Positions 29,072-37,607 of a DNA stretch of 64,000 nucleotides are shown piece by piece. The position numbers and the translations under genes are program-made. The stretch is from Opitutales bacterium (GTDB lineage: Bacteria > Verrucomicrobiota > Verrucomicrobiia > Opitutales > Oceanipulchritudinaceae), in assembly GCA_016932335.1 (NCBI GenBank), contig JAFGCZ010000012.1:248001-312000 (forward strand), written 5' to 3'. How positions within the stretch are numbered: position 1 is the stretch's first letter; each line of letters begins with the position of its first letter. Under the pieces are notes generated by a model. That model was not told the origin of the DNA, searched no databases, and saw only the letters and a program-made list of their open reading frames with translations.

Positions 29072-29122
29072 GATTAATACTTTTTTTTATGTAGTTTGCC
29101 ACATGATTACCTAAATATCAGT

Positions 29123-29455
29123 ATGGCATCTACACTCGCAAAACAGGTTTTTAGAACTAAACTCGCACCAAACTGTGCTCAAGCTATTTATCGTGGCTTC
29201 CAAGAGGAATGTAATGTTCTTGAGCTCACGATTATGGGCGCTTCTGCATTTGGTGGGGGGAGGGCCCCGGAAGGCACTTGTGGAGCATTGTATGCTGCAT
29301 TGGACCTTGCTCCCAGGGATGCACATTCAAAAATGATGGATGCATTCATTGAACATGGCGGCAGTACATTGTGCCGTGGTTTGAAAAGCGAGCGCCGTCT
29401 GGATTGTCACGCCTGTGTTGCTTTGGCTGCTGATTTATTGGAAGATGTATTATAA
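29123..29455 (+). CDS. C_GCAxxG_C_C family putative redox protein
   Basis: 110 aa from ATG 29123. It carries CAQAIYRGFQEE, then AFGGGRAPEGTCGALYAAL and later CRGL and CHAC, fitting the spaced-cysteine pattern of the C_GCAxxG_C_C family of putative redox-active proteins. Its reaction is unknown. It opens an operon with an ArsR regulator and a disulfide-reductase-like flavoprotein; its stop shares a base with the next ATG. A role as redox partner of that flavoprotein is inference. Confidence 0.7.
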   Translation: MASTLAKQVFRTKLAPNCAQAIYRGFQEECNVLELTIMGASAFGGGRAPEGTCGALYAALDLAPRDAHSKMMDAFIEHGGSTLCRGLKSERRLDCHACVALAADLLEDVL

Positions 29456-29772
29456 TGAGCAATTGGAAACAGATTGCATATTTGTTAAAGCATTGTGCCC
29501 ACCCTGTAAGGCTCCAGATTTTGGACCAGTTGCGGGAGGGGCCTGCGTGTGTGCAGGAAACGATGCTTAAATTGGAGTCTGTTTCTCAGCCAAACTTGTC
29601 TCAGCATTTGCTGGCGCTGAAATCTGCGGGCCTGATTGATTGTCGCAAACGCGGTGCTCAACGCTGCTATTTTCTTTGCAGACCGACTCTTGTTGTGGGT
29701 CTGCTGGAGTTGCTCTCTCGTGAGCACAATTACTTTGAGTGCAAACAACTGAAAGAAAACATTCACACATGA
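29455..29772 (+). CDS. ArsR-family transcriptional regulator
   Basis: 105 aa winged-helix regulator: LLKHCAHPVRLQILDQLREG, recognition helix SVSQPNLSQHLLALKSAGLI and wing CRKRGAQRCYFL. A cysteine sits where ArsR-type sensors often have one (GPACVQE), with more at positions near the end of the wing, so thiol or metal sensing is possible. It lies in the middle of the operon it probably controls, overlapping both neighbours. Confidence 0.88.
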   Translation: MSNWKQIAYLLKHCAHPVRLQILDQLREGPACVQETMLKLESVSQPNLSQHLLALKSAGLIDCRKRGAQRCYFLCRPTLVVGLLELLSREHNYFECKQLKENIHT

Positions 29773-31187
29773 AATACGAATACGATTTAATCTGCATCGG
29801 ACTTGGGCCTGCCGGTATGGCGGTGTCTGTTATGGGCTCTGAAATGGGCCTGAAAGTAGCTGCCGTTGAAAAGCATAAGATCGGTGGTGAATGTATGAAC
29901 TGCGGGTGTATCCCCAGCAAAGCACTCTTGCGCATGGCTCAGTTCAGACATCAGGTGGGTGAGTTGGCCAAAATGCAGTTGACTCCACGGGAGTTGCCGG
30001 AGCCTCAGAAACTCTTTGAAAAAATCCAGAAAGACCTGACTTTTATTAACGAGAAGAAAACGATGCACATGTTCGACAAGGTGAATCTGTTTCTTGGTCA
30101 GGGAGAAGCGTCATTTATTGATGCGCACACAGTGCAGGTGGGTGAGCATCGTTTGACGGCAAAGCGTATATTTATTGCTGCGGGTACCCGGCCCGCTCTT
30201 TTGCCTGTTCCCGGGTTGGCCGAAGCGAAGCCGTTAACCAATGAAAACCTGTTTCATTTGGAACAGGTGCCTGATAGCCTGATTGTTCTCGGTGGGGGGG
30301 CTATTGCTGTGGAAATGGCTCAGGCGTTTGTTCGTCTTGGGACGAAGGTAACACTGTTACAGCGCAGTTCGCATATCCTTTCCAAAAACGATCGCGAAGC
30401 TGCCCTTGTTGTCGAAGAAACGTTAAAAAAGGAGGGTGTGGAACTGGTTACCGGAGATACCGCAAAATCGATTATTCGCGAAAACGGGGTGGTTCGTTTG
30501 GAGACCAATGCTGGCAAGGTTTTGGAAGCATCCGAGATTCTCGCGGCATCCGGTCGTGAGATGAGCTTTGCTTCTCTGAAGTTGGAGAATGCCGGTATTC
30601 GCTACTCCGATAAAGGGATTGAAGTGAACAAGCATTTGCAGACCTCTGCCAAACACATTTATGCGATAGGAGACTGCAATGGCTATCACCTCTTCTCTCA
30701 TGCGGCTATGCATCAGGGGATGATTGCTCTGATGAATAGCATGATCCCCAAGCCCATGCGTATGAATTTTAAGAAGTTTGTTGTTCCTTCCACCGTGTTC
30801 AGTACGCCGCAGATCTCTATGGTAGGACTGGGTGAGGAGGATCTCAAAAAGATGGGCAAACGATTTGAGAGCATTGTGGTCAGATACGGAGACTATGGAG
30901 CGGCTATTGCCGAAGAGATTCCCGAAGGTTTTGTTAAGGTCTTTACTAATCCGCGGGGACGTATCTTTGGGGTGGTAATTGTCGGGGAAGGTTCAGGAGA
31001 AATGATCAATGAATGGGCCTTGGCTGTTCAGCAGAAACTGCGTATGCACCAGATAATGTTCTTACAGCACAGTTTTCCCACCATGGGATTTCTCAGTAAA
31101 CGCGTTGCCGAACAATGGATGATGAAACGGATGAAATCTTCATTGTTGAAGCGAATGGCCGCCTTCTTTTTTCGGATTATGCCTTGA
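29769..31187 (+). CDS. Pyridine nucleotide-disulfide oxidoreductase (Lpd/MerA-like) with altered active site
   Basis: 472 aa flavoprotein. FAD site GLGPAG (11-16), redox disulfide ECMNCGCIPSK with C42 and C47 plus an extra C45, NAD(P) site GGGAIAVEMAQ, and the second FAD motif YAIGDC are present. The usual C-terminal HPTxxE dyad of dihydrolipoyl dehydrogenase is here FPTMGF, so the catalytic His and Glu are lost. This argues against plain Lpd function. The substrate is unknown. A hydrophobic, basic C-terminal stretch (MKRMKSSLLKRMAAFFFRIMP) could bind membrane. It is the last gene of the ArsR operon. Confidence 0.85.
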   Translation: MKYEYDLICIGLGPAGMAVSVMGSEMGLKVAAVEKHKIGGECMNCGCIPSKALLRMAQFRHQVGELAKMQLTPRELPEPQKLFEKIQKDLTFINEKKTMHMFDKVNLFLGQGEASFIDAHTVQVGEHRLTAKRIFIAAGTRPALLPVPGLAEAKPLTNENLFHLEQVPDSLIVLGGGAIAVEMAQAFVRLGTKVTLLQRSSHILSKNDREAALVVEETLKKEGVELVTGDTAKSIIRENGVVRLETNAGKVLEASEILAASGREMSFASLKLENAGIRYSDKGIEVNKHLQTSAKHIYAIGDCNGYHLFSHAAMHQGMIALMNSMIPKPMRMNFKKFVVPSTVFSTPQISMVGLGEEDLKKMGKRFESIVVRYGDYGAAIAEEIPEGFVKVFTNPRGRIFGVVIVGEGSGEMINEWALAVQQKLRMHQIMFLQHSFPTMGFLSKRVAEQWMMKRMKSSLLKRMAAFFFRIMP

Positions 31188-31188
31188 T

Positions 31189-31944
31189 TCAGTGAGTGCT
31201 GCTGAAGGTAGCTGTAGCACCTTCGGCAACCGAAAATGCCTCCGCTACAGTAATGAGCAGAGGGGTTGCCGATTTATCGTATGTGGAAAGCTTTAACGTA
31301 TGCTTGCCCGATGAGATTTCATAACCTGCAATTTTGGCAAATGCATTTTTTCCAGGTGCAATAGAACCGATGATGTCATCGTCTAGTATCACTTGGATCG
31401 GGGACTTTTTGTCGCTCTCTTTTATTGTTACATTAATCAGTTTAAATCTGCGCTTCTCGCGCTCATTTTCGCGCTTTTCCTCAATGGACTTTCCTCCGTC
31501 GCTCAGGCGTAGTTTCTTGTACATTTCCACCACGGCAGTACTTCCACCGGCCACAATGAGGCCCGTCAATATCATCGCATAGTTATTCTCCAGCGGTTTG
31601 AAGTCTTTAATAACAGCCTCCAGCATAACGGAGATAGGATCATAGTTGCAGCTCCACACCATGATCTGCGAAACGGTGATAACGATGGGGATTTTTATGC
31701 CGCGAGCATCCAGAAAGCGTATCCAGACTCTCCAGCGGAAGAAAACTTTCAGCGCTGTCTCCACGAGAACGGAGAGCACAAAAATATAGAATACGGCTTG
31801 AGAAAACGTAATCCAGCCTGCCGTATCCATGGATACGGTTAGATCACTGACTGTGTCATTGAGTAGGTTCTCGGATTGCGCCCATACGGTTGTTGGAGCA
31901 TACATACCGGGAAGGAGAAGGATAATCCGGGGTAACTTCATCAC
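31189..31944 (-). CDS. Membrane protein with signal peptide and three helices, unknown function
   Basis: 251 aa, no recognised family. A signal peptide (to about AQSEN) is followed by three membrane segments (about 47-68, 82-100, 121-142). Then comes a charged coiled-coil-like stretch (KSIEEKRENEREKRRFK) and a C-terminal beta-rich domain (VILDDDIIGSIAPGKNAFAKI), faintly like PEGA-type repeats. It is convergent with the flavoprotein gene with one base between stops. A stem-forming sequence near its 3' end may help termination. Confidence 0.7.
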   Translation of the reverse strand: MMKLPRIILLLPGMYAPTTVWAQSENLLNDTVSDLTVSMDTAGWITFSQAVFYIFVLSVLVETALKVFFRWRVWIRFLDARGIKIPIVITVSQIMVWSCNYDPISVMLEAVIKDFKPLENNYAMILTGLIVAGGSTAVVEMYKKLRLSDGGKSIEEKRENEREKRRFKLINVTIKESDKKSPIQVILDDDIIGSIAPGKNAFAKIAGYEISSGKHTLKLSTYDKSATPLLITVAEAFSVAEGATATFSSTH

Positions 31945-32008
31945 ATTTAGCTGGTTATGAAGTTAGTATGTCGGTTTTTCCCTTCTTTTCAATCATGGTT
32001 TTTCTTTT

Positions 32009-32593
32009 TTAGAATTCTATTCCCTGTTGTGCCGGAATTTTCTGACTTACGTGATGTTTGACGAGCTTCATCTCTGTTACCAGATCGGCCAATTGAATCA
32101 ACTCTTCCGGTGCCCCTCGTCCGGTGGTAATCACGTGTTTAAGTGGTGTTCGTTCACTGATAACGGGGATGACTTCTTCGAGTTTCAAATTTCCGTTGCG
32201 CAGTGCAATGTGCAATTCATCCAGCAGCACTAAGCGGTGCTTTTCATCTGTTAAATAAACTTTTGCTTTTTTCAGTGCCAGCAGAGCGGCTTTTCTGTCT
32301 GCATCTGGGTCTTGTGTGTTCCAAGAGAATCCGGCGCCCAGCGTCTCTATGGTCACTGGAAACCCTAGCTCATTTAGCTTCCTCAGCATTTTTCGGTCGC
32401 CATCGTCAAAGTCGCCGTCCTTCTTTACAAATTGCACTACTGCTGCCGGTAAATCGTGAGCAAGGTGACGGTAGACCATATTCATTGCGGCGCTTGTCTT
32501 TCCTTTGCCGTTTCCCGTGTGCAACAAATACAATCCTTTTTCATTTCCCTCGCGCAGTGCTTGGGCTTTTGCTTTGGCGTCTTTTTTACTCAT
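32009..32593 (-). CDS. cobO: Cob(I)yrinic acid a,c-diamide adenosyltransferase (BtuR/CobO)
   Basis: 194 aa. The enzyme adenosylates the cobalt of corrinoids, using ATP. The P-loop is HTGNGKGKTSAAMN, with DELHIAL and ITTGRGAPEELIQLADLVTEM typical of the BtuR family. It overlaps the ABC ATPase gene by eight bases and is the third gene of a btuC-btuD-cobO operon, which fits corrinoid salvage. cobT and cobS lie at 61-63 kb. Confidence 0.94.
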   Translation of the reverse strand: MSKKDAKAKAQALREGNEKGLYLLHTGNGKGKTSAAMNMVYRHLAHDLPAAVVQFVKKDGDFDDGDRKMLRKLNELGFPVTIETLGAGFSWNTQDPDADRKAALLALKKAKVYLTDEKHRLVLLDELHIALRNGNLKLEEVIPVISERTPLKHVITTGRGAPEELIQLADLVTEMKLVKHHVSQKIPAQQGIEF

Positions 32594-33392
32594 GGTTTTC
32601 CTTTTTCTGACAGCAGCACCAAGGCACTACAGTGGTATCACCGTTATAATCCAATAGCGCCGCCTGAATGTTGTAGCCTGTTGCCAGGTTTGTTTGATTA
32701 AGGACGGTTGAAGGGGGGCCGTCTGACAAAATCTTTCCGCTTTTCAGTAGAATAATTCGATCACAGAAACGCGATGCCAGAGTCAACTCATGGATGACCA
32801 CAATAATACCGATGCCCTTTTCTGCCTGTTTTCTAAACAACTCCATCAGTTGCAACTGATGGTAGGGGTCAAGCCCTGATGTGGGTTCATCTGCGAGCAA
32901 CAGTTTTGGCTTTCCGGCCAGAGCTCTAGCCAGTAATACGCGTCTCCGTTCTCCTCCAGAAAGCCGTGTCACAGTTCTGTTCTGCAAATGGCAGATATCA
33001 ACCGCTTGCATCGCTGCTTCGATGTTTGCCTCATCTTCTGTGCTTCGCTTTTGGGACCATGTGCCCTGATGGGGCATGCGCCCGAGTGCCACAACATCCC
33101 TTACTTGCAGAGGCCACTGGCATTCGTTTTCCTGACCCATATAGGATATTTTTTTGGCAGAGTCCCGAGCAGGGATCTTGTTCAGTGGGATTCCTTCCAG
33201 CAAAATCGTTCCGGAATTTGCCGGAAGCAGCCCAATCATACTTTTAAGAAGCGTTGATTTGCCAGATCCATTGGCTCCAATTAGTCCCAACACCTGCCCG
33301 GGAAAACCATCAAGATCAATATGGTTGAGTATCTGTCTGTTTCTGCGGGTCAGACATATGTTCCGCATAGTGATAACCGGATTGCTTGTCAT
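32586..33392 (-). CDS. btuD: ABC transporter ATP-binding protein, vitamin B12 type (BtuD/FecE)
   Basis: 268 aa. Walker A GANGSGKST, Q-loop, signature LSGGERRR, Walker B LLLADEPTSGLD and the switch His are intact. The subfamily is that of Fe-siderophore/B12 importers; the adjacent cobO makes cobalamin the likely cargo. The C-terminus ends oddly in VVPWCCCQKKENHE, with three consecutive cysteines. It overlaps the permease gene by four bases. Confidence 0.88.
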   Translation of the reverse strand: MTSNPVITMRNICLTRRNRQILNHIDLDGFPGQVLGLIGANGSGKSTLLKSMIGLLPANSGTILLEGIPLNKIPARDSAKKISYMGQENECQWPLQVRDVVALGRMPHQGTWSQKRSTEDEANIEAAMQAVDICHLQNRTVTRLSGGERRRVLLARALAGKPKLLLADEPTSGLDPYHQLQLMELFRKQAEKGIGIIVVIHELTLASRFCDRIILLKSGKILSDGPPSTVLNQTNLATGYNIQAALLDYNGDTTVVPWCCCQKKENHE

Positions 33393-34399
33393 AACGCCTC
33401 CTTTCTCACTTTCAGCAGCAAGTAAAGAAAGAAGGGGGCTCCTACCAGGGATGTAACGACCCCCAACTTCAATTCGCTGTGGAAAGGTACTATCCTGACG
33501 ATGATATCGGAACAGGCCAGCAAGATAGCCCCTCCCAGACCACTTGCAGGAAGGAGCTTTCCCGGGTCGCCACCGACTAATGGTCTGAGCAGGTGCGGGA
33601 TAATCAACCCGACGAAACCGATGGATCCGGTTACTGCAATCGCAGGTCCTACAGCCAGTGCAGACCCTGTGATAATGCAGCTGCGAACCTTTTTCATAGA
33701 GAACCCCATAGAGTTTGCTGTTTCTTCACCTAGTGTCAGTGCCTGTAAAGGACGCGAGCAGTAGAGCAATAATAGCCATCCTGGAATCATTAAAGGCAGA
33801 GACAGGTAAAGGTGCCCCATATTTCTGTCTTTTAGTGATCCGAGAAGCCAGAATACGATATCCATTGCCGCATGCGGATTCGGAGAGAAATTTAAAACAA
33901 GCGATGTGACAGAGCCTGCCAGCGAAGAAAAGGCAATTCCTGCGAGAATGAGGGTTTGAGGGGTTGCATTGCGACCCGAAGCGACAATCACCAGGCAAAG
34001 GACAATGAAGCCTCCAAGAATTCCTCCGATGGGAAGTGCGTAGCTGTAGATTGTGGCAAAACCTAGATAAAATGCCACTACGGCTCCCATGGACGCACCA
34101 CCGGTTACACCCAAGACTCCGGGGTCTGCAAGAGGGTTACGCATATATCCCTGCATTACCGCTCCCGTAATCCCTAAGCTGAACCCAACGCATATGCCTA
34201 GAAATGCTCTGGGAAAACGAATTTCCCAGAAGACCATTTGCAGCATATTGTCTTCTGGAGAGATCAGTGCATGCCAGAGTTCCCATGGACTGATTGTTGT
34301 CGTGCCGACCAGAACCGATGAGATGAAACTGAGCAGACAAAAAATACTTAATGTAACCATCAACAAATGGTAACGATCTGTTTTGCGCAAGGTGGACAT
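33389..34399 (-). CDS. btuC: ABC transporter permease, vitamin B12 type (BtuC/FecD)
   Basis: A polytopic permease of the FecCD/BtuC family. Conserved segments include RFPRAFLGICVGFSLGITGAVMQGYMRNPLADPGVLGVTGGASMGA, the MDIVFWLLGSL region and GFVGLIIPHLLRPLVGGDP. I chose ATG 34399 (336 aa, MSTLRKTDRY), which puts a short tail before the first helix; an in-frame ATG at 34489 would add 30 residues. No binding protein (BtuF) gene is adjacent. Cobalamin as cargo is inferred from cobO. Confidence 0.88.
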   Translation of the reverse strand: MSTLRKTDRYHLLMVTLSIFCLLSFISSVLVGTTTISPWELWHALISPEDNMLQMVFWEIRFPRAFLGICVGFSLGITGAVMQGYMRNPLADPGVLGVTGGASMGAVVAFYLGFATIYSYALPIGGILGGFIVLCLVIVASGRNATPQTLILAGIAFSSLAGSVTSLVLNFSPNPHAAMDIVFWLLGSLKDRNMGHLYLSLPLMIPGWLLLLYCSRPLQALTLGEETANSMGFSMKKVRSCIITGSALAVGPAIAVTGSIGFVGLIIPHLLRPLVGGDPGKLLPASGLGGAILLACSDIIVRIVPFHSELKLGVVTSLVGAPFFLYLLLKVRKEAL

Positions 34400-34717
34400 T
34401 ATAACTGAGCAGGGCAGGAAGACTTTTACTGGCATAATACTGTCAATAGTCAATGGCATTTTGCTGATAATCAGCTTTAGCAATGACATAATTGCTGCTG
34501 TTTAACGTGGGAGTAAATTATTGATAATAGAAACCAAGTGCTTTCCCTTATTTTTCTTACTAAAACTGCTTGCACGAGTCTGTCTTTTACCTTTACAAGG
34601 TCGCGGTAAACAGTGTCTTATCAGCACACTGATTTTTTTGCTGTTGTCATTCTTTCTTCTCTAAAAGAGACAGTTGAATTGTAGCTATATAGGAACGTTT
34701 TTAAGAAAATATAACTG
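34400..34717. other. Divergent control region between btuC and the aryl-polyene-type cluster
   Basis: 318 bases with no convincing gene, apart from the possible N-terminal extension of btuC. It must hold the promoters of btuC and of the ACP gene. A TATATA lies at about 34686 without a good -35. A terminator-like hairpin lies at 34611-34639. I looked for a cobalamin riboswitch on the minus strand and found only a vague B12-box-like CTTCCTGCCC without the conserved core. Confidence 0.5.
34611..34639 (+). terminator. Terminator-like hairpin in the leader of the aryl-polyene-type cluster
   Basis: CAGTGT (34611-34616) pairs with ACACTG (34626-34631) across a nine-base loop, followed by ATTTTTTT. 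It points along the plus strand, 79 bases before the ACP start, with no plus-strand gene upstream. It may be a leader attenuator. Confidence 0.5.
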
Positions 34718-34975
34718 ATGAGCGATTTACTGAAAGCGAATCTGAAGAATTTAATATGCGAAACTCTGGACTTGGAAGATGTTAGCCCAGAGGACTTGCA
34801 GGATGATGCCCCTTTGATGAATTCCGATTTGGGAATTGATTCGATCGATGCGCTTGAATTGGTGGTTCAGGTGGAAAAGCAGTTTGGCATAAAAATCGAA
34901 AACAGCGAGGAAGCCCGCAAAGCATTGGCTTCTGTTGCCTCTCTAGCTGAGTTTATCGAATCCAAGCAGCGTTGA
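34718..34975 (+). CDS. Acyl carrier protein of the aryl-polyene-type cluster
   Basis: 85 aa four-helix ACP. The phosphopantetheine serine is S42 in LGIDSIDALELV, and the end (ALASVASLAEFIE) is typical. It carries the growing chain for the ketosynthase encoded seven bases downstream. It is distinct from a housekeeping ACP by its place at the head of a 10-gene collinear cluster. Confidence 0.93.
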   Translation: MSDLLKANLKNLICETLDLEDVSPEDLQDDAPLMNSDLGIDSIDALELVVQVEKQFGIKIENSEEARKALASVASLAEFIESKQR

Positions 34976-34982
34976 TCCAACT

Positions 34983-36074
34983 ATGTCTGAGACATACATC
35001 AACTCATATGGATGTTTGACTCCACTGGGGAATGCGAGCGATACATACAATGCTCTGCTAGAAGGCCGTTCGGCATTGCGAATGTATCCGGTTTTTGGTG
35101 AGGAAGGTGGAGACTTGGTTCCATTGGCTCTTTTCTCCAAAATGGAGAATGGTTGTCCTCCAGACTGGCTGCAGCATATACAACCCATTATTCGCCAGCT
35201 ACCCGATCAGCCATGGGGCACTGCACGTTTCCCGGTAATTTTGACCGGAAGCAACTTTGGCGTTGGCAGTCTTTATTCCTATAGAGTAACCGGAGACAGC
35301 GGATTTTTGGCCTATACTCAGATCCAGCAGAACTTGGATCTGTTGCGCGATCTCGCAGGGTGGGGGCCGCACTGTCACGTTGTTTCCGATGCTTGTGTCT
35401 CTGCTCATATGGGTATGGATTTAGCCGATAAACTACTGCAGTCATCTTCGATTGAGCAGGCTTTAATCTTTTCAATGGATTTCATCAGTCCCTTTGTAGC
35501 CGCAGGATTTTATTCATTGAAGATCCTCAATGGTCAGCATCCAATGCCTTTTCATGCGGGAGATTCTGGAGCAATAGCGCTTGGAGAAGGCGCTGCTTTT
35601 GCCGTCTTTTCCAGAGAAAAAGCTTCTTTTTGCGCAAGAACTCATGCTTTATGGAACGAGATGTTCCACTTTACCGGAAACAATCCAGATGGGACCGGAT
35701 TTTCTGCGATGGCATCCGTTTTGAGTCAAGAGCTCGGCGGGCGGCGTATATGGATCAAGGGACACGGAACCGGAACCCTGGAAACCGGTAAACTGGAGGC
35801 TGAATTTTTGGCTGCTGCTTTTCCAGAGGCTCCCCTGGTTTCATGGAAAGGAGCTTTGGGACATACCTTGGGCAGTTGCGGGCTCGTGGAGTTGGCCCTT
35901 GCCTGTTGTTCTATGGAAAAAGGAATGGCTCCGGGGTGTGTCGGATCCGCAAAGCCTTTCTTTACTGATAACGTAGCAGAAACATCTTTTTCAACGGAAT
36001 CTTTTGATGGTGTTCTGTGCTGTGCGAATGCTTTTGGCGGAGCGCATGCAGGCCTTTTATTGAGCTATGAATAA
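34983..36074 (+). CDS. Beta-ketoacyl-ACP synthase (FabF-like) of the aryl-polyene-type cluster
   Basis: 363 aa thiolase-fold condensing enzyme. The active-site residues are present: C138 in SDACVSAHMG, H261 in KGHGTGTLETGK and H294 in LGHTLGSCG. It is shorter than FabF (about 410). It should elongate the ACP-bound chain with malonyl units. The next gene encodes a ketosynthase-like protein without these residues, so the two probably work as a synthase/chain-length-factor pair. Its end overlaps that gene by eight bases. Confidence 0.9.
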   Translation: MSETYINSYGCLTPLGNASDTYNALLEGRSALRMYPVFGEEGGDLVPLALFSKMENGCPPDWLQHIQPIIRQLPDQPWGTARFPVILTGSNFGVGSLYSYRVTGDSGFLAYTQIQQNLDLLRDLAGWGPHCHVVSDACVSAHMGMDLADKLLQSSSIEQALIFSMDFISPFVAAGFYSLKILNGQHPMPFHAGDSGAIALGEGAAFAVFSREKASFCARTHALWNEMFHFTGNNPDGTGFSAMASVLSQELGGRRIWIKGHGTGTLETGKLEAEFLAAAFPEAPLVSWKGALGHTLGSCGLVELALACCSMEKGMAPGCVGSAKPFFTDNVAETSFSTESFDGVLCCANAFGGAHAGLLLSYE

Positions 36075-36717
36075 GCTTTTTTTACAGCAGATACAGATCG
36101 CGGAGCCTTTTCAATTACTGAGTCGTGAGGAGCGTAAGCTTTTTGGCGAAGGGCTTCCTTCTGGTTCTCTGCGCCGTATGTCATCGTTGGGCGTGATGAT
36201 CTGTTACTTGCTGAAAAAGATGAATTTAAATGATGTTCAGCAGGTGGTCTATGCATCAAGACACGGCGAAACCAATGCGCTGGAAGGGTATATGGACAGT
36301 TTTCCGCACCCCAGTCCTGCTAAGTTTCAGACCTCTATTCACCCAAGCTCTGTACAGCAGGTCTTTATAGCTCTTCAGCAACCTGTTCCCTATTTTTTAC
36401 CGCTTGCCGGATCTACGCATTCTATCCTCAAAGCGCTGCAGGTATCTCTTACGCTTCAACAAAGTCCTTTGCTGATTTTGGGCGAAGAACCAGGAAGCTG
36501 GCTGGTTGATCTGGGTATGGCCTATCCCCGGGGAGCTTTGTGTATGATGGCGCTTTCTACAGATGAGTCAGGAGCCATTGCCGAGCTGGAGTGGTCAGCA
36601 GAAGAAACTGCTTATTTTTCTCCCGATTTGTTTGAGTGGATCAATCTCCTGCAAAAAAGGGAACACCTGCAACTGTCTGCTCCCGAGCTGGGAACTCTTT
36701 CAATGATATGGCTGTAA
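36067..36717 (+). CDS. Ketosynthase-like chain-length-factor protein
   Basis: 216 aa, related to the N-terminal half of ketosynthases (Ketoacyl-synt_2 type). The pattern RRMSSLGVMICYLLKKM, VVYASRHGETNALEGYM, FQTSIHPSSVQQVFIAL is typical of the small partner protein in aryl polyene clusters. No catalytic Cys is present where expected (LAGSTHSILKAL). It likely forms a heterodimer with the preceding ketosynthase. Confidence 0.8.
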   Translation: MNKLFLQQIQIAEPFQLLSREERKLFGEGLPSGSLRRMSSLGVMICYLLKKMNLNDVQQVVYASRHGETNALEGYMDSFPHPSPAKFQTSIHPSSVQQVFIALQQPVPYFLPLAGSTHSILKALQVSLTLQQSPLLILGEEPGSWLVDLGMAYPRGALCMMALSTDESGAIAELEWSAEETAYFSPDLFEWINLLQKREHLQLSAPELGTLSMIWL

Positions 36718-37607
36718 CCCCTGAGAGGCGTAATCCAGGACCCTCCTGGGGCTATTCTCTTGTCCTTTTCGGATTGCGTGTCTTACCGGGTTGGATGGTT
36801 GTTTTCGGTGAGGGATTTGGAGCCTTGGTGGCCTTGCTTTTGATGACGTCGCAACGCCGTGCATCGCGAGCATACCTGCAAACGGTGCTTCCCGGACGCA
36901 TAGGTTTTAAGGATCAATGGAAGCATTTCTTTGCCTTCACCCAGTACCTTATCGATCGTTTGCGTCTGGGGCATGGAGAAAGTTTTCCTATTGCTTTTGC
37001 CGAGGGTTACGGGGACTCTTTTTGGCCTTTGGCGAAGGGGAATGATCCGGTACTCTATGGAACCTTTCATTTGGGGTATTCAGACCTTTTGGGCTTTCTC
37101 CTAAGCGATGTTCAGCAGCATATCCATATGGTACGGTTAAAAGTGGATAATTCCAGCGATACCGAAAATCTGGGGAAGCAATTCGGCAACATTAGCTTTG
37201 TCTGGGTGAATGATAAGGAAAACCTCGTTTGGGCCATGAAGAATGCCCTGCGCGATGGTAACTCTCTGGCCATGCAATGTGATCGTGCGGAATTCAGTAC
37301 GAAGCAGGGGGCTTTTTCTTTCCTGGGGGCAAAGCGCATTTTTCCATTCACCATCTATAACCTATCCTCCATTTGCCGCGTTCCCGTCATCTTTGCATAT
37401 GCTGTTCGTAAAGCAAATGGAGAGGTGGAGTGCTTCCATTCGGTTCCGTTTTCTCCGGAAGGCTTGTCCCGCAAGGAAGTTTTGCTGGAGGGGGCCAGGC
37501 ATTTTCAGGAAGTATTGAATCATGTGGAAAGACTCTTGAAAGATTACCCGTATCAATGGTTTAATTTCTGCCCCATGAACGATCCCTTACCATCCTCTGA
37601 TGTATGA
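36708..37607 (+). CDS. LpxL/HtrB-like acyltransferase
   Basis: 299 aa from ATG 36708, overlapping the previous gene by 10 bases. It belongs to the lipid A acyltransferase-like family: an N-terminal hydrophobic segment, YGTFHLGYSDLLGFLL where HxxxxD would be (H-LGYS-D), and DGNSLAMQCDR. Such proteins occur in aryl polyene clusters and may move the acyl chain to a lipid anchor at the inner membrane. Confidence 0.8.
   Translation: MAVTPERRNPGPSWGYSLVLFGLRVLPGWMVVFGEGFGALVALLLMTSQRRASRAYLQTVLPGRIGFKDQWKHFFAFTQYLIDRLRLGHGESFPIAFAEGYGDSFWPLAKGNDPVLYGTFHLGYSDLLGFLLSDVQQHIHMVRLKVDNSSDTENLGKQFGNISFVWVNDKENLVWAMKNALRDGNSLAMQCDRAEFSTKQGAFSFLGAKRIFPFTIYNLSSICRVPVIFAYAVRKANGEVECFHSVPFSPEGLSRKEVLLEGARHFQEVLNHVERLLKDYPYQWFNFCPMNDPLPSSDV

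Noticed and set aside
29769-31187. Mercuric reductase or dihydrolipoyl dehydrogenase
   Set aside because: No N-terminal heavy-metal domain or C-terminal Cys pair of MerA, and the HPTxxE dyad of Lpd is lost; kept as an unassigned disulfide-reductase-like flavoprotein.
34400-34620. Cobalamin riboswitch upstream of btuC
   Set aside because: Only a loose B12-box-like CTTCCTGCCC is visible; the conserved core (GGTGAAATCC-like and CCCGCACTGT-like blocks) is missing.
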